Assembly: GCF_003672135.1 (NCBI RefSeq)
Contig: NC_039507.1
Span: 10,850,290-10,914,289, forward strand
Direction: 5' to 3'
From: Ooceraea biroi
Taxonomy: Eukaryota; Arthropoda; Insecta; Hymenoptera; Formicidae
DNA length: 64,000 nt
How positions within the stretch are numbered: the first letter of the stretch is position 1; each line of letters opens with the position of its first letter. The notes below the pieces were generated by a model. That model was not told the DNA's origin. It ran no database searches and was given only the letters and a program-made list of their open reading frames with translations. The translations under genes were made by a program, and so were the position numbers. Below, in pieces: positions 1 through 11,685 of this stretch.

Positions 1-31
1 TCATTTTCTTTCTTTGATCTGCGACAAGTAG

Positions 32-3000
32 GTTACCGACGTCAAACTGAAAGAATTATTCAGCCGGCAAGGTATTGTGACCGATGTCCAGCTCAAGTAT
101 ACGAAAGATGGGAATTTTCGGCGATTTGCGTTTATTGGATACAAGACAGAAGAACAAGCAACGTTAGCACAGTCCTATTTCGATAAAACTTGCATCGATA
201 CCTGTAGGATATCCGTGGAACTGTGTGCAAATTTGGGTACGGTACAACTTTCCACCATTCTCTTAGTCATGTTGTCACGACGTTGTCAACATTTTAGTGG
301 ATGGATGTGATATCATGTTTCAGGTGATCCCTCAAAGCCAAGATCATGGAGCAAATATGCAAACGACAGCTCTCTGAAGAAGAGTAATGAAGCAACAGAC
401 GTTAAATCAACGCAGAGGTTATTGGAAAAGAATAATGTAGAAGACACAGGCACCAAGAAAACAAGAGAACGGAAGGCAGACGAGAAGGAAAATGAAGTTG
501 AGAAAGCACTGGAAAAGGTATATAGTACAGAGATACAAGAGACAATACGTTTGCAGTATGTAATTAAAGGTGTATAATTACTTGTGTTTAATTGTTACCT
601 CACCTGGAATTTAGCACAAAGACGATCCTCTATTTATGGAATTTCTCGAAACGCATACTGCTAACAAAACAAGAGAAATTTGGAACAACGATAGTAATGT
701 TGCCAAAAAGCTCGACGATCAGCACGAGTGTGATGAAGATGACGAGAGCGAGGATGAGGGAGAGGAAGAAAAAGCGGACAAGGAAGAAAACAAGACTGCA
801 GATAAAGTTATATCGGATTTGGAGGTATATTATAGTTACGATTATCATTATAGATTTCGTATTCATTGCAAACCAATTAATTTTCAATCGCATCCTTGGG
901 ATCGTCGTTCCAACGATTGGAAATTGTCCGACACTTGCGCGGACAAACGGGAACTCTATTACGATGTAATAGCAGTTTTCTCGTGTCGTCTGTCAATTAT
1001 TTATTAAGTTTTCACTGAAATTTTAGTACATGGAAGCTCTAAAGAAAAAGCAACAGAATGAGGGGAGAAAGGGAGAGAAATCTTTGATAAACGACGCATC
1101 AAAACACGGCCCATTGACACTTTTTACCGTAAAAATACGAGGGCTTGGATACAAACACGTGAAGAAACACATCAAACAATTCTTTTCGCCTTTAAAAGCA
1201 AAATCTATACGTATTCCACCAAAAATTAAAGGTATAGCTTACGTGGGATTCAAAAACGAGCAAACCATGAAGAAGGCTCTCATAAAAGATAAGAGTTTCT
1301 TAGAAGGCAAGCAGATATTTGTATCCAGGTACGAGCGAAAAGCAGTAAAATCTAATGGAGAGTCGGATGACAAAGCTAATATTAAATGGAGGAAACAAGA
1401 GGAGGCACTAAAGAACGAAGAGAGTATAGCGGAATCTGGAAGAATGTTTATTAGAAATTTGACGTACACTACCACGGAGGATGATATAAAACAAGTGTTT
1501 GAAAAATATGGTAATCCTGAGCATTTATCACATTTTTCTTTTTTAATTGAGAAACCTCGTTATCTATCATTCTACTTTTTATGTTTTGTCAATCAGGTCC
1601 TCTGTCCGAAGTGAATTTACCCGTGGACAAAGTAACCAGAAAACCGAAAGGATTCGGCACGGTGACCTTCGTGATGCCGGAGCACGCTGTGAGAGCTTAC
1701 AACGAGCTGGATGGTTCTGCACTAAGTGGTAGAATGTTGCACCTTCTTCCTGGAAAGGCAAAAGCTTCGTTGGAGGATATCGACACAGGTATCGTTCATT
1801 GGAGTGTACCGTTAATGTAACGTGCGCGAGAGAGTGGTATCCCCGACACATTTACGACACATTATCAATAACACGACAACGTGAATTACGCGATGAGCTC
1901 GTATGCATTGTTTCATGAACAACAGGTAACTTGAGTTACAAGCAAAAGAAGGAGCTGCAGAATAAGGCAAGCGCAGGTTCATCGCATAATTGGAACACAT
2001 TGTTTCTTGGGCAGAACGCTGTAGCAAACGCTATCGCGAGCCGCTATAACACGACAAAGGAGAAGGTAATAATTATCACGTACTCTTTTCAAGTTTAATA
2101 ACATTAAATAAATTAATATAAATTGTCATACAAAGTTGCTGGAAGACGGATCGAACGGAATGAGCGCTGCGGTCAAACTAGCATTGGGAGAGACACAGCT
2201 GGTTCAAGATACGAAACACTTTTTGGAAGAAAACGGCGTGTGCTTGGACGCTTTCAATCAAGTGAGTTTAACGTAGCATCTTTTGCGCGCGATGGAGAGA
2301 GTCTTCATTATTCATTCATGATAATTATTCAGTATAATCCACGTTTGATCCACGTAATTCACAGGCACCAAAGAAGCGATCAAACACCATAATTTTAATG
2401 AAGAATTTACCAGCAGAAGCACAACCGAATGAAATTCGAGAAATGTTCGTGAAACACGGAGAGCTCGCGCGTGTCGTAATGCCACCGGCGGGCATAACAG
2501 GTATTACATGATTACATACAAAGGGCGATAGAAAGATTAGATACGTAAAGCCGTAAAGTTTCTGACTGATTTAATTTATACATATTATAATATTATAATT
2601 TATTATGCCGTTTTAGCGCTGATTGAATTTCTGGAACCATCTGAAGCACGCAAGGCATTCCACGCGTTAGCTTATAAAAAATTCAAGCATCTACCCTTGT
2701 ATCTGGAATGGGCGCCAGATAACACTTTCACCGTGCCTGCATCCGAGATGGTAAATAAAAGTGACGCGGCTGCGAAAAAGTCGACACACTCGGAAAAAGT
2801 TGAAGAAGAAGCGACGATAAAGAGAGCTAAAAAAACTGACAGCAACATACGTAACAAGGAAGATGACGAACCGCCCGAAGCAGATACGACGCTTTTCGTA
2901 AAGAACATCAATTTTGTCACTACGGAGAAACAGTTGGCAGACGTAAGTAATCGGGGAGGAAAAGAATGGACTTTCTTATAGGATCAACATATCACGTTAT

Positions 3001-4064
3001 CCATATTTTTCGTGGGTTCGTGGGATCAGCATGTAAAACGAAATGTGATGACATTTTCAGTACTTTGGCAAGTGCGGTCCTCTTCACTATGTCATGATAG
3101 CCACTAAAAAAGATCCGGAAAATCCCAGTAATAAACTATCAATGGGATATGGATTTGTGAGATACAAGAGGAAAGTCGACGCGGATCGTGCATTGAAGAC
3201 TCTACAAATGTCGGTGCTCGATGGAAAGAGTCTGGAGTTGAAGCGATCTGAGAGAACACTAATGTACATTAATTTCTATTCTATTAATGTCACGCGCGTA
3301 CGTAAGCAGGAAACTTGAATTAACTGTAAAGTTTTTCAGATCCGACGTCAAAACGACGAGGAAACATGCCAAGATTACCGAACAGACTGGTACTAAGATT
3401 TTGGTACGGAACATACCGTTCGAAGCAACTCTTCAGGAAATAACAGAATTGTTCAAGTATGTATCACTGCGCGCGAGCGTTAAAGTGTAGATTTTTCGCT
3501 AAGATATGTGACCGTTAATGTTTCCTCGCAGATCATACGGTGAATTAAAAGCCGTGCGATTGCCAAAGAAATTGGTCGGTGCAGAAAAGCACAGAGGATT
3601 CGCCTTCATCGAGTACTACGCAAAGACGGACGCTAAAGTAATAATTTCTACACGTCATATCCAAATTTAATTTTGAGCAGCTGATATAGCAGTCGAGTAA
3701 TAAAACTTGCATTAGATTCCTCTTTGGCTAATGGGAATTTGCAATTTTCTTGCAGAAAGCGTTCGACGCATTGTGTCAAAGTTCTCACTTGTATGGACGA
3801 AGATTAGTTCTCGAGTGGGCTCAGACAGAGGAAAGTATCGAAGAGATACGAAAACGTACCACGAAACGTTTCTATCAAGGTAACTTATATATATTTCCTA
3901 TGATGCATCATATCTTTAAATAAGTGTAACAAACTTGCATCAAACAGCACGTGTATTTTTCTACAAGGTTCTGAGGATTCTTTTATTTCTTTTCAGAGAA
4001 TCCAGCGAAGAGACAGAAGAAATCCGTATTGAATCTTGAGAGTCTCGAGTCTAATTCTGCTTAA
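32..4064 (+). CDS. RBM19: RBM19/Mrd1-type multi-RRM ribosome biogenesis protein (5' partial)
   Basis: RBM19 (yeast Mrd1) is a nucleolar RNA-binding protein needed for pre-rRNA processing of the small ribosomal subunit. Fourteen exons join in phase: 32-236, 324-517, 615-824, 1027-1510, 1597-1788, 1926-2065, 2136-2261, 2365-2500, 2617-2942, 3061-3263, 3340-3456, 3532-3637, 3756-3879, 3997-4064, giving 876 residues before the stop. Six RRMs are visible in order: RRM1 (cut at its start, with FRRFAFIGYKTEEQA), RRM2 (FTVKIRGLGYK), RRM3 (MFIRNLTYTTTEDDI, KPKGFGTVTF), RRM4 (IILMKNLPAEAQ), RRM5 (TLFVKNINFVTTEKQL, GYGFVRYKR) and RRM6 (KILVRNIPFEATLQEI, HRGFAFIEY). An acidic Glu/Asp/Lys linker follows RRM1, and the SSHNWNTLFLGQNAVANAIA stretch between RRM3 and RRM4 is typical of this family. 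The donor at 3264 (GTACAT) is weak but is the only one that keeps frame. The start codon lies upstream of the window. Confidence 0.93.
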
Positions 4065-4076
4065 ATAAATATTTGG

Positions 4077-4082
4077 AATAAA
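4077..4082 (+). terminator. poly(A) signal of the RBM19 gene
   Basis: AATAAA lies 13 bases after the stop codon, so the 3' UTR is very short if this signal is used. Confidence 0.6.
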
Positions 4083-4419
4083 ACCAAAACGTTTAACTAA
4101 TTTTCCTTTTTCGTAATGTAGTAGATTTCTCTGTAATATAAATTTGTCTATATTTGTGCATACAACATGTTTAAAATATAGAGCGTAAATATGAAAACGA
4201 TTCTATTCTGTTCTACTCTGAATAACATTTTATCCTGAAAGCGGTTATGCTAGAAAGATTCGTAGAATTTGATTCCTAAGCAAGAATGTAATACGAGTCG
4301 AGAATTACAACTGAAAATTCTTCGTTAAATGGTAATAAATGGTGATGGTGCGTGTTATACCGGCGAATCGAAGCGAATTTTCAGCAAAGAGACGCACCTT
4401 ACTTTCACCTCCATCGGTG

Positions 4420-4894
4420 CGCCGGCGCCGTCCGTCAGGTATTTCGCACGAGCTCTCCGCATCGCGAAGGGACTGGCAATGCGTTCGTCGTTCCGGTTGG
4501 TGGGGTCCCACTGTCCCAGGGCCCCACACCGGCCGATCCCACGAAGGTGCTAGGAGACGACCCATGAAAGTAACAGTGCGCACCCACCCGACCACCTTCG
4601 CTGGGCCACAGCCGTGCCATTCCAAGCCAGTCATTCGCTCTTCATCCTGGAGAACGGTGCTCGTGCAATTCGTTCACAGGCGTCGTATCGTAGCGTCGCG
4701 TCGTTGTCCCTCGGCGTCATCGTACAGGTACAAGGTCGCGAGTGCAACGGCGATCGCATCTCGCCACTGTGGGCCTGTGCACCATAAGCAGACGCACTTG
4801 AACTGAACGCGATGCCGTTCAAGCTGTGGACCTTCTGATTGAAGCTTGAGGCCAAGTCACTTGGAGATCAGACCAAGTAGCGGATATGGACTGG
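4420..4894 (+). promoter_or_regulatory. CpG-rich patch, candidate untranslated first exon
   Basis: This GC- and CpG-rich stretch stands out from the AT-rich flanks and ends in a good donor (CTGG|GTAAGA, GT at 4895-4896). Several overlapping open frames cross it in different phases, which is what high GC gives by chance. It is a candidate 5' UTR exon/promoter for Cht6 or an unlinked non-coding transcript; the sequence alone cannot tell which. Confidence 0.25.
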
Positions 4895-5879
4895 GTAAGA
4901 GCAATTTCACTCAAACTGTGCGATGACTCTAATCATCTCGGACATTATCTCACACTATTTGAACGTTTGAAAATCAGCATACGAATATCAGCCAGAGAAG
5001 CGAAATACATATTGTCATGTCGCTAGGAAAAGTTTCTTCTTCAGAGTGTTTAATAAGACGGTTTCAACTGATGAACTCTGAGAAACTTGCCGATGAAACG
5101 AAAACCATATCGCTTGAACGATCAAACTGAAAAGTAGACGGAAAGTAAAGAAAGATGATTATTTCACTCTTTTAATAACTGACGTTTTTCATGAATAATT
5201 CATTAATACGAATGTTTGCATTATTTTTACTCTTTTCATACTCTTTTATTTTCATTTAAGAAAAATTTTAAAAAGCTTCGAAGAAGAAAAGATATAATAA
5301 CTATACTATCTCCGAGATATAGGCAATGAGTACGTATATAGTTATAATTTCGATGAAATTGAAAAAGAATGAGAGTACGATGCATTTCTCGACGAGTTAA
5401 TTTTAAGCTAAGTTCAGTGTCAGCTGCTACATACTCACTGAGACGTAGAGAATCATTAAAGACACTCGGAAAAGTAACCACAAGGACCGCGCTTAGACGG
5501 GAAGTACGGACTTTCCTCTATGAGAGATGTATGTTATCTAGGTAGCAACGTTTCTGCCCAGCCATTTTTCAACATCTCGACGCGATGGATAATTCCGCGA
5601 TCTAAAGAACGATATGTTTATTTGGAAACTCTTTTACTCTTTTTCTGCGAGCAGAAACATGCCATTACGTCTCATTTGTGGAATCGGGTAATTACGTTCC
5701 GCACAGTGAATAATTTATCTTACGATAATCTACGTAGATGTATGCCATTCTATAAATGAGAGTCTATACAACTTTTTATTTCGATCGCATCGATATTTAA
5801 CAAGAGATCATACTTGATCGTGTATCCTACATCTTTCATAATTCTACGTTTCGCATTCATGCACGCAACGCTATCCGTC

Positions 5880-6113
5880 TATCCGTCGTGGTGTGGCTCG
5901 CGCGCGCCCGGTAAAACGAGGTAAAAGTTCCGCCTCGGAGGTAGATGTTGGATTCCAGAAGGAAAAGGGGGGGGGTCTAGATTCGCGACTCGAGCGAGAG
6001 GGAAACGTTTGACTCGCATACTTGCCCCGCGGTCAAGCCAAAACGCGATCAATCCTTTTCTCGTGCGTCAATCGCTAGTCACGCTTTCGACAAGATCGTT
6101 AGATCCAGGAAGA
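5880..6113 (+). promoter_or_regulatory. second CpG-rich patch with strong splice donor
   Basis: A CpG-rich block with many TCGCG-type words ends at a strong donor (AAGA|GTGAGTAAG, GT at 6114-6115). It contains no convincing ATG-initiated frame. It is a second candidate untranslated first exon for Cht6, alternative to the patch at 4420-4894. Confidence 0.22.
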
Positions 6114-8300
6114 GTGAGTAAGAAAGATAACGAGGGAAAGTAATATTGTCAAATAAATAATTCGAAATAAACGACCACGTTATCTCGTCATCCGAATAGA
6201 AGATTAACAGGTTTTACAGTCTGACACATTTTTTCTCTTTTCTTTTTTTTCGAAAGTTGCGAGTCGCGAGGTATATTTGACAGTAGATTCGCTTTTACAC
6301 GACGATCGCTGCCGAATCGAAATAATAACTTTGTCAAGTATCACACATGGCGATAGATACAGAAGAGTGGTGCTACCGACTATCCTATATCCGAATAAAT
6401 TAATTGGATTACCCGCTTATCGAAATAAATGAGAAAAATTAGGAAAGATTCGATGTAATTTCTCAGGAAATAGGATCGTTGCATCGCACTCCACTTCAAA
6501 CGAGAAGCGAGCGCATGTGGCAATTTGATTGCAAAATCGACCGCGAGAGGTCGTAACAATCCTCCCGTTCGCTCCTCGATAGATCAACGTGCAATTAGCG
6601 TTCGAGGCTCATGGAAAAATGCCTGCACGAATAACAGCAACTTTGCCTTCTCTGTTTCACATCAGGCGTAATTCATTCTCGGAAGAGAAAATCTTCAATT
6701 CGAAAAGTGAACGCATCTCTTGAGACTAATCCCAGTCCACAGGGTGAAAGCAAACTCGTTGGTCAATCGAGACGCGTGGCGATTTTAATGCCGGAGTTGT
6801 CGGACAGAAGCCGACCTTCGCGATGACAATTCGACCTTCGTCCAATCCACCGGCTATATTTGCGTGCGGGAGGAATGCGTGAAAGGAGCTGGTCTCGCAT
6901 GGAAAGTTCAGAGAAGGAAAAGAACAAAAGTTGTTACTCGGGACGCGTTAAGGAATAAGAGACAGTCGATCGCCCGAGGACGGTCAGCGGTTGACCTTTT
7001 GTCACTCGCTCGAAGCGAGATCTTTCGTCGGTGTTGGATATACCAGATAGATAACACGCAAATATGAAAATCAAGAAAGAATCTAGGATTACAAGTACTT
7101 TGATTAACGCATTTCTATTTTATTCTACTGAATCGTCCCACGCAAGGATCTTGAACGAAAAGATGTTACAAAATGTACACTATAAGCAAGCTTTGAAATC
7201 ATGCTCTTGTGATTGCAAAAGACTGCATGTAACATCACCGGTCAGCAACTTACTATTTTACGCGTTTATCAACATTTGAAAGAGACCTCTGACGCATAAC
7301 GCGTACACACACGCGCACGCGCATCATCATCATCATCAATTTAAGTTTATATTTTACCGAAAACAGTATGACCAAACTATTTCCCAGTCGTCAATAACGA
7401 CCTTATCGCTACGCTAGAGTATGCTTTAGAGAAAAATTTCACACATTTGAAGAGCACGTTTTATTTATGGATATTGTATTGAACGAAAATAAAATGTTTA
7501 TATTTCAGTTTTACGATAACAAAATTAAGATTAATAAATATTTTATATAAATTTAAATAACTATGTAGCTTTTTCAAGAGACACGGTAGTGTCTCGCGCC
7601 AAGTATACGCGCAGCGAGACCGCTCTTTTACGCGAAGCGATGCTTTCGCAGACACTCGGATTATTAGATCTCAATAACCGCTGAACGGATCAAGTTCAGA
7701 GTAGGATAGCTTGGTTAAAACATACAAGTTTCGATAAAGGAAGTAATAAAGTACGTTGGTTTTTCTTCTAGTTACTGCTATAGTTAAAACTCAAAGATTA
7801 ATGTTTCCTAAAATTGTTTCAACAATTTTTGCTCCTATCAGAACGGAACAAATATTTACGGACTGTGGCTCCGATCGTTTCGTCAATAAATTGGTCTATC
7901 AATTCGACAAGAAAAAGATGCGCGAGAGAGTCGGTGCGTCCCAGGGCGAATTCCGTAGAAGCGAATGAACCATGATTCTCCGTGGTGTGACAGCTCAAAT
8001 CGATTTTACGTGTCAACTTTCGAGACGGTAGTGAAATGACTTTGGATCGAAAGTGTCGTTTAATTGGCGTCGCGATAAAATGCGAGTTGTAGTTACTTTA
8101 TTTCAATTAGAATATCTATACAAAAACAGATTCTTTATCTTCTTTAATATTTATTTCGATAATTTGAAACATTACGAGTTACAGCCTAGTTGTGTCAATC
8201 GATCTCATTGTCAGTAAGATCTTCGAGATTGAATAATTTTCAACTAATCAATAGATCCGTCCGTCATAGAAGAATACGCGCGTGAAAGTTAAATTCTATT

Positions 8301-8349
8301 TAATCACAATCGCATGCATTGCGGTCAATATAGCGATAGATTGTGATTA
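8301..8349. repeat. short hairpin
   Basis: An 11-bp perfect inverted repeat (TAATCACAATC / GATTGTGATTA) surrounds 27 bases. Confidence 0.5.
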
Positions 8350-8523
8350 AGTCGCGATCGCCTGCGCGCCATCGATACTATAAGAACGGAAATAAAAAGA
8401 TTCCAGAATGTCGCCTGTATCTTTCATAACTCCAGAGAGCCGTAAACGTTTCACCACGCCATCGTGGTGTATCAAAACCCGTCACTCAATTATATGTTTA
8501 TATGTGTATATACATATATTAGG

Positions 8524-8605
8524 TGTATGCAAAAGTTTTAACCTTAGCTTTCTTTTGTTTAAGCATCGAAGATTGTAACGTGCAAGAACTAAAACTTTTG
8601 CATAC
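8524..8605. mobile_element. small MITE-like foldback, mariner-like ends
   Basis: Sixteen-bp perfect inverted arms (GTATGCAAAAGTTTTA at 8524 and its complement ending at 8605) enclose about 50 bases. AT-rich sequence flanks both sides. The small size, absence of coding sequence and terminal inverted repeats suggest a MITE or internally deleted Tc1/mariner copy. Family assignment is inference. Confidence 0.5.
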
Positions 8606-11076
8606 ATACGCATATTTTCATGGTACTACGATTTCTCCTACGATGAAAAATCTACTCATTAGAGTACTATGTAATTTCTATTCGTATCTAGGCTGATACA
8701 TGTTATGTACATTATAAAGCGACGTGTAGAGCGGAATGAAAAGAGAAAAAGACGAGGCTAAAAATATCCGCAGAAGCCCATTATTCCTGGTCACGACATC
8801 CAGAAAACATTCGTTGGTTTTATTACAACCTTGGACGTCCAGAAATCTGGTTGTGAAAGTATGCGATGCGCACAGTACGAAAGGTCAATCGGAGTACCTT
8901 CTGCATTATTGCAGCGATAGATTCACCGGTTACGGGGGTGAACGGGTTTTATCGTTCCGCTTTTGTCGTTTTCTCGATTTAGAGCCGATAAACGCCAGCG
9001 ATAAATATTTATTCAAAACTCTCGCTCTCAGGAATGTCGTAAAATTTCCATCGAATTGTAGTCAACGCATAGTTAATGAAATATAAAATGCAGAGTATGG
9101 CTTCAAGTATAAAAATATGCTTGTCGTTCCGTAACAAAGAACATGTTACGATTAAATACAGGATTATAATTGATCAATCAGCGTTGCCAGTGGCGAGATT
9201 CGCTCGGGATTTTTTATCGAGAAAACACAACGAAGCATAAACGGCATTTTTTAAGACTTTCGAACGCTGCTTCCTCTTTGAAAGTTATAGAGAGATTTGT
9301 CTCCCTCGTTAGATTCCGCCCCGCGAAGTTTCGAGAGAAATTGTCCTGTTTTTCTTTCTCGCTGGCATTAGCTGGACCATTAGCCGAGCCGATTAAAAGA
9401 GGCAGGTTCCCGTTTAGCTTTGCCTAAGTCTTAAATTACAATTACAATGATATTATCATTGAATTTGCAATTACGTAAGAATAAACGATGGAGAATACAT
9501 TGGCCAAGAGTAACACAAAGTGAAACGATTCGCATTCTTGAAATGCATCTTGAAATCGACCTTCAGTTATTTCTCGATCGACCGAACGCAGCGACCATTT
9601 GGTATTTCACCATCACGGAAGCTGATTAGCTACACCGGTTTAGCCAGTATCGAATACTTGATATTTAATATAACGAGAGAGCATATCGCTCCACGCTGGG
9701 CAGGATATAATTCATCAAAATAATTGCTTATATCTGATTGCACCGGTATACATTATTGTCGCCGTTATCATTGTATACTCCTTCTCCCTCGTCTCCTTCT
9801 CTCCTCGTTTATGCGGTGTGTAAAATCTTTTACGCAATACCGATATCCTTGACGAATCAATTATATAATTACGATTACGGAAATAGCATCACACGATTAT
9901 TCTAATTGAGTGAAACCGCGGTTGTCGGTGTCTGCACGCCATCCACAAATCCACATCGGAGATTCTTGAACATGATGAAAAATCAAACATGACGAAATTC
10001 TCAAAGTCGCTTCCTTTCACTGCAATTGCAATGTAACGTTATTCTCACGAAATAACGTGAAAAATCGTTCACTGCTCCGACGACGGAAATGTTCACAGGT
10101 GGGATGGCGTCGAAAACCTGACACGAACTTCCGGTTACGAAATATCCAGAAAGTTCAGCAATGACCAGTTGATTGCCGATCGTGGACGATCGACGTGTAT
10201 GCATGTGTATGTGCGATACACGACCGATAATACAGCCATATATTGCGGAACGCGAACGTGCGATCGCTCGGGGCTCTCCCTTGAATGGGGCTCCGTATAC
10301 CTCCGCTTTCCAAGGATCCTGGCATCGTAGAAAGTTATTTGACATTTAGAGGGGTCCGGAGTTTTTTGACCCACCCCGTGCGCACGCGCGCAAGCGAATG
10401 AACGCACAAAGACGGATATCTGTAAATATGTATAGTTTTACTTTTATTTATAATTATCAACGTGTTTAATATGTTTTTAACGTATGGAAATTCTAACGTC
10501 ATATACCAACGTTATGTAGCAGGAATTTGCCACAAGGACAAAGTTCTTGTGGCAAAATATATCGAAATATCAGTTAAGCGAAATTCAACGATGTATGTAA
10601 TTAATATTCTTTAAAAAAGAGAGGTCTTTCTTGAGATGTTCGTTGCGGTTCGTCAGATTATTTTGAAATTCAATCCACGTTGATTCTGAGACTGTCGACG
10701 TCGACACTTGCACAAATTGTTATTGATAATTCTACACAGTTACGTAGAATTTATGGTCGAAAGAATATCCGGTAATTCCGGATAACTTGGGTGCAAGTCC
10801 TCAAGTTTCACCGTAATTAGAAGGAATCATGTTCGGACGTTCGGAGCCCACGAGAGGCGGAGTCGGAATTTCCGTTCGCCTCATTAAATTCACAGGGGCC
10901 ACGGCGGCGCTAATTGTTATCACACTAACGGGCAGCGTGCCATTACACGTTAACGTAACTTGACGTTAACGTAACGCGAAACTTGCCACCCGAAACGCGC
11001 CACGAGAAAGTCGCACGGCGTTCTTTCTTCTTGCTTTCTCTTTATACACCTGTTACGTAACGAGGAGTGGCCGTTT

Positions 11077-11106
11077 GTGCGTGCGTGCGTGCGTGCGTGC
11101 GTGCGT
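11077..11106. repeat. (GTGC)n microsatellite
   Basis: About seven tandem copies of GTGC/GCGT in non-coding sequence upstream of Cht6. Confidence 0.85.
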
Positions 11107-11685
11107 ACGACGTACGTGTGCATCGTGACACTGTCATTCGTTCCAATATCATCATCGATCTTTATTGACCGAAAACAAGTGTATCACTATACATACTCTT
11201 TACGTTTCCGCGTTACATAAGCGATTACAAGTGGAACTCACACAGCAATCCGAGATATAGACGAATATCTTGTACGCAATTACTCACTTATTTATATGTT
11301 TTATGTACGCGCGTTCAACTATACAATGAATAAAGCTAAAATTTTGCATTGGAATTGATTTACATAACTCTTTCATAGCACTTTGTAACACTTGTAATGT
11401 TATACGACGTCATGAATACAATACTACATTTAACATTTATTTTATTCAATCGGCCGTTATTGATCAAGTCAACACTCATCAGTAATTTGTTGGCAAGACA
11501 CTCGTTGGTAGAATCGTGTACGTACTACTGATGTTGCGTGAGGCGCGAGTCCCCGATGAATTAATTACTCACGCTTGGAGACTCTCTCTTGGAAATGTAT
11601 ACATTGTATTCTACAATCCGCGACACACAGTGATGAATTATTGATAAAACATCGTACTGCTTTTCCATTACAGGAAGTGCGAGCG

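Larger units (their letters stand above)
4083..11673. other. non-coding interval between RBM19 and Cht6
   Basis: No reading frame here shows a recognisable protein family or phase-compatible exon chain. The interval holds two CpG-rich patches (about 4420-4894 and 5880-6113) ending in good splice donors, small inverted repeats at 8301-8349 and 8524-8605, a short hairpin near 10527-10557 and a GTGC microsatellite. The first coding exon of Cht6 is preceded by a splice acceptor at 11671-11673, so at least one untranslated Cht6 exon must lie upstream, probably in this interval. Confidence 0.6.

Noticed and set aside
3290..3303. Stronger-looking donor (GTAAGC at 3301) for the RBM19 exon starting at 3061
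   Set aside because: Joining it to the next exon shifts frame and destroys RRM6; the weak GTACAT donor at 3264 preserves it.
4339..4806. 155-codon plus-strand open frame in the CpG-rich patch
   Set aside because: Frames in several phases and on both strands are open over the same GC-rich DNA, and the product is Arg/Ser-rich without a domain. More likely UTR or promoter.
8736..9086. 116-codon plus-strand open frame
   Set aside because: No domain, signal peptide, splice context or flanking gene features; within chance expectation for this much non-coding DNA.
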